The translations under genes and the position numbers were made by a program. Positions 4,228 through 6,242 of a DNA stretch of 6,242 nt are shown here, one piece after another. The notes beneath the pieces are model-generated. The model was not told the DNA's origin. It was given only the letters and a program-made list of their open reading frames with translations, and ran no database searches. Location: positions 1 to 6,242 of the forward strand of contig CANFJD010000165.1 of the NCBI GenBank assembly GCA_947447315.1, in the 5' to 3' direction. The first letter of the stretch is position 1. Every line of letters starts with the position of its first letter. The stretch comes from Fimbriimonadaceae bacterium (GTDB lineage Bacteria > Armatimonadota > Fimbriimonadia > Fimbriimonadales > Fimbriimonadaceae).

Positions 4228-6242
4228 TTACTGAGCGCCAGTAGCCTTTTGCAAAGCTGCCTGCGCCGCCCGCTGGATACGGTTTCGACGATCAGTGATC
4301 TTCGCGGCCGCTTCGAACGTAGACTTGAAAGTCTTCGCGTCCTGGGCGGCAAGAGCATTGATGGCGTTCACCACGACATTGATGCCTTCGGTGGCATTAA
4401 TGTGCTTGGCAAGAGCCGCCTGCGTTGCGGCGTCGGCGGGCAACTTCCCAAGTGCGGCGGCGGCGTCGGACCGGCGATCCATGTTCTGATGTTCCAACAG
4501 TTTTAACCAGAAGCCACGCAGCGAAGGGTCGGCTTTATCTCCCAACTCGTTCAAGCGAGCAACAATCGGGAACGGACCGGAATCAGCGGCGATTCGATCG
4601 GCGATTGCCTTGATGACCGCAGGTGAAGTATCTCCCTTTAACAGCATCGAGAAGGCTAGGGTGACCGTGGTGTCATTGTTGCTGGTCAGGAAAATCGGAA
4701 GCAATTCCGTCGATGCCCAGTGGATATTAGGGATTTCGCGGAGAAACTCCTGATCAGGGTCCAAAACAACCGCCGTGGCTCCGGCGCCAGCGATCACAAA
4801 CGTCTCGTCAGCTTTCGTCAACTTAATCTTTTCGATGCGCGTGCCGGTTCCGTCGATCACCATCACTTTAGCGGTGATGCTGTAAATGGGAGTTCCGTTA
4901 TCGGTCTTTTGCAGCTGCTGGACGCGTAGTTCAATGTTGCCGCCATTCTGTTTCCAGGTGTAATCCAGAACCGGGTGACCCGGCTTGAGGAACCACTGAT
5001 CCCAGAAAGGTTGGCAATTCACCCCACTGGCGTCGGTCATCGCCCGGCACAGTTGGTAGCTTTCCACCGGCTGATGGCGATTTCGAGTCAGGTACAGATT
5101 GAGGCCGGCAAAGAACGCTTCGTCACCTAACTGTTTGCGTAGCGTGTGCAGCACCGATCCGCCCTTCGGATAGGTATGGCTGTCGAACATCGCATCGCCG
5201 TTCGGATAACGGTTCGTTGAAATCGGCCGCTGATACCGCCGTGACTCCGCGAAGTACGACTGCATGGCGCCGCGAATTTCCCGATCATAACCGGTCTCGC
5301 CCCGAGAGTGCTCGAAATACATGATCTGCATGTAAGTGGCAAAGCTCTCGTTGAGCCATGTGTCACCCCAAGTGAGACAGGTGACAAGGTCACCGAACCA
5401 CTGGTGACCCAGCTCGTGCGAGTTGAGCGAGGCCATGTTTCGGTAGCCTTCTCGCTTCTCGGTGAGCGATCCAGCGCCGAGGGTCGTGGTGCTGACATTT
5501 TCCATGCCACCGCCAAAGTCGTACATTGCGTTCTGGGCGTACTTGGGCCAAGCGTATTCAACGCCCAAGCGGTCGCTGAAGAACGTCAACATGTCCTTGG
5601 TGTCGCCGAATGAATCATCGATCAGGTTGCCCTGACCGCGCGGAGTGACGTACCACAGTTCTTTGCCTCGCCATTTGTCCTTCTTGTAATCCAGTGGTCC
5701 ACCGATGACGCTCAGCAAGTAAGTGGCGTGGGGCTGCTTCATGGTCCACGTGACGGTTCGGCGGCCCTTTTCTACCTTGTTGGCAGTTTGTACACCATTG
5801 CCAACCACAATCCAATCTTCAGGCACGGTGGTGGTTGTGGTGCTGGTGGCGAAATCGTTCGGGTAATCCCAAGTAGGCACCCAATTGCTGTTAAATTCGG
5901 ACTCACCTTGGGTCCAGAATCCCACCCGGGTTGGAATCTCCTTGGTCGGATTGATCCAGTGGAATCCGCCATCGCCGCCGGAGCCGAATCCGCCCGCCTT
6001 ACCGCCGTTCAGGGAATACGTAACGCCGATGACAAAGCTCTTTCCTTTGGCGCCTGCCGGAGTGGTGACATACAGGTCGCGGCCATCACGACGGTAGGTG
6101 GCAGTTCGACCGTCTAGGGTGACACCGCTAATGACCAGGTCTTTACCCGCATGCAAGTGCACTTCGGTGAGACCGCTGCGGATCCATGTGAACTTGTTAA
6201 AAACCTGTCCCTTCAGGGTGCGGTTCGGATAATCAACGTCGA
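4228..6242 (-). CDS. M1-family zinc metallo-aminopeptidase (N-terminus beyond window)
   Basis: This enzyme should remove N-terminal residues from peptides using one zinc ion. 670 codons are visible and the frame is open to the right edge, so the start is not in the window; GTG 6160-6162 is internal, because family-like sequence (DYPNRTLKGQVFNKF) continues upstream of it. Counting from the first full codon: a beta-rich N-terminal domain to about 225; the exopeptidase motif GGGMEN at 243-248 (bases 5497-5514); the zinc site HELGH at 275-279 (5404-5418) with the third ligand E298 in NESFATY (5347-5349), giving the exact HExxHx18E spacing; and the probable catalytic Tyr Y357 in TYPKGGSVL. A beta domain at about 420-510 (from HPVLDYTWKQ) follows, then an alpha-helical HEAT-like tail (about 510-670) rich in Ala. 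All key residues are present, so it should be active. Whether it is secreted cannot be judged without the N-terminus. It is convergent with the secreted-protein operon. Confidence 0.96.
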   Translation of the reverse strand, partial: DVDYPNRTLKGQVFNKFTWIRSGLTEVHLHAGKDLVISGVTLDGRTATYRRDGRDLYVTTPAGAKGKSFVIGVTYSLNGGKAGGFGSGGDGGFHWINPTKEIPTRVGFWTQGESEFNSNWVPTWDYPNDFATSTTTTTVPEDWIVVGNGVQTANKVEKGRRTVTWTMKQPHATYLLSVIGGPLDYKKDKWRGKELWYVTPRGQGNLIDDSFGDTKDMLTFFSDRLGVEYAWPKYAQNAMYDFGGGMENVSTTTLGAGSLTEKREGYRNMASLNSHELGHQWFGDLVTCLTWGDTWLNESFATYMQIMYFEHSRGETGYDREIRGAMQSYFAESRRYQRPISTNRYPNGDAMFDSHTYPKGGSVLHTLRKQLGDEAFFAGLNLYLTRNRHQPVESYQLCRAMTDASGVNCQPFWDQWFLKPGHPVLDYTWKQNGGNIELRVQQLQKTDNGTPIYSITAKVMVIDGTGTRIEKIKLTKADETFVIAGAGATAVVLDPDQEFLREIPNIHWASTELLPIFLTSNNDTTVTLAFSMLLKGDTSPAVIKAIADRIAADSGPFPIVARLNELGDKADPSLRGFWLKLLEHQNMDRRSDAAAALGKLPADAATQAALAKHINATEGINVVVNAINALAAQDAKTFKSTFEAAAKITDRRNRIQRAAQAALQKATGAQ

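Overview
The window holds five protein genes from what looks like an ordinary chromosomal region of a free-living bacterium. The genes read as moderately GC-rich (high fifties per cent by eye). Two products point to an envelope with an export route: a protein with a signal peptide and a three-helix membrane protein. None of the starts I could examine has a strong, well-placed Shine-Dalgarno sequence. The helical secreted protein resembles small exported proteins I associate loosely with Armatimonadota (Fimbriimonas-like bacteria). That assignment is a low-confidence impression and the lineage is not established by the sequence.

Layout, left to right. Positions 1-1721 (minus strand) encode UvrC of nucleotide excision repair. 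It starts at ATG 1721 and runs off the left edge, losing only its C-terminal helix-hairpin-helix part. Positions 1791-2705 (minus) encode a PfkB/ribokinase-family sugar or nucleoside kinase with a TTG start. It lies 69 bp upstream of uvrC in the same direction, so the two may share a transcript. Positions 2706-3207 are a roughly 500 bp divergent intergenic region. Its middle (about 2821-3060) is strikingly AT-rich (about 38% GC by hand count) and carries promoter-like hexamers, a 9-bp repeat spaced exactly 100 bp, a 10-bp palindrome and short open frames just before the next gene.

Positions 3208-3564 and 3561-4163 (plus strand) form a two-gene operon with an ATGA overlap: a 3-TM inner-membrane protein and a secreted, mostly helical 200-aa protein. 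I recognise neither family. Positions 4190-4224 are a perfect 15-bp-stem, A/T-flanked hairpin that can terminate transcription both ways. Beyond it, 4228-6242 (minus) encode a large M1-family zinc aminopeptidase with all catalytic motifs and a helical, HEAT-like C-terminal tail. Its N-terminus lies beyond the right edge.

The genes do not form one pathway. The left pair (kinase, DNA repair) and the M1 peptidase are housekeeping or metabolic genes. The part most likely to hold something undescribed is the middle: the AT-rich control region plus the membrane/secreted protein pair it probably drives. I saw no mobile element, CRISPR array, tRNA or rRNA.
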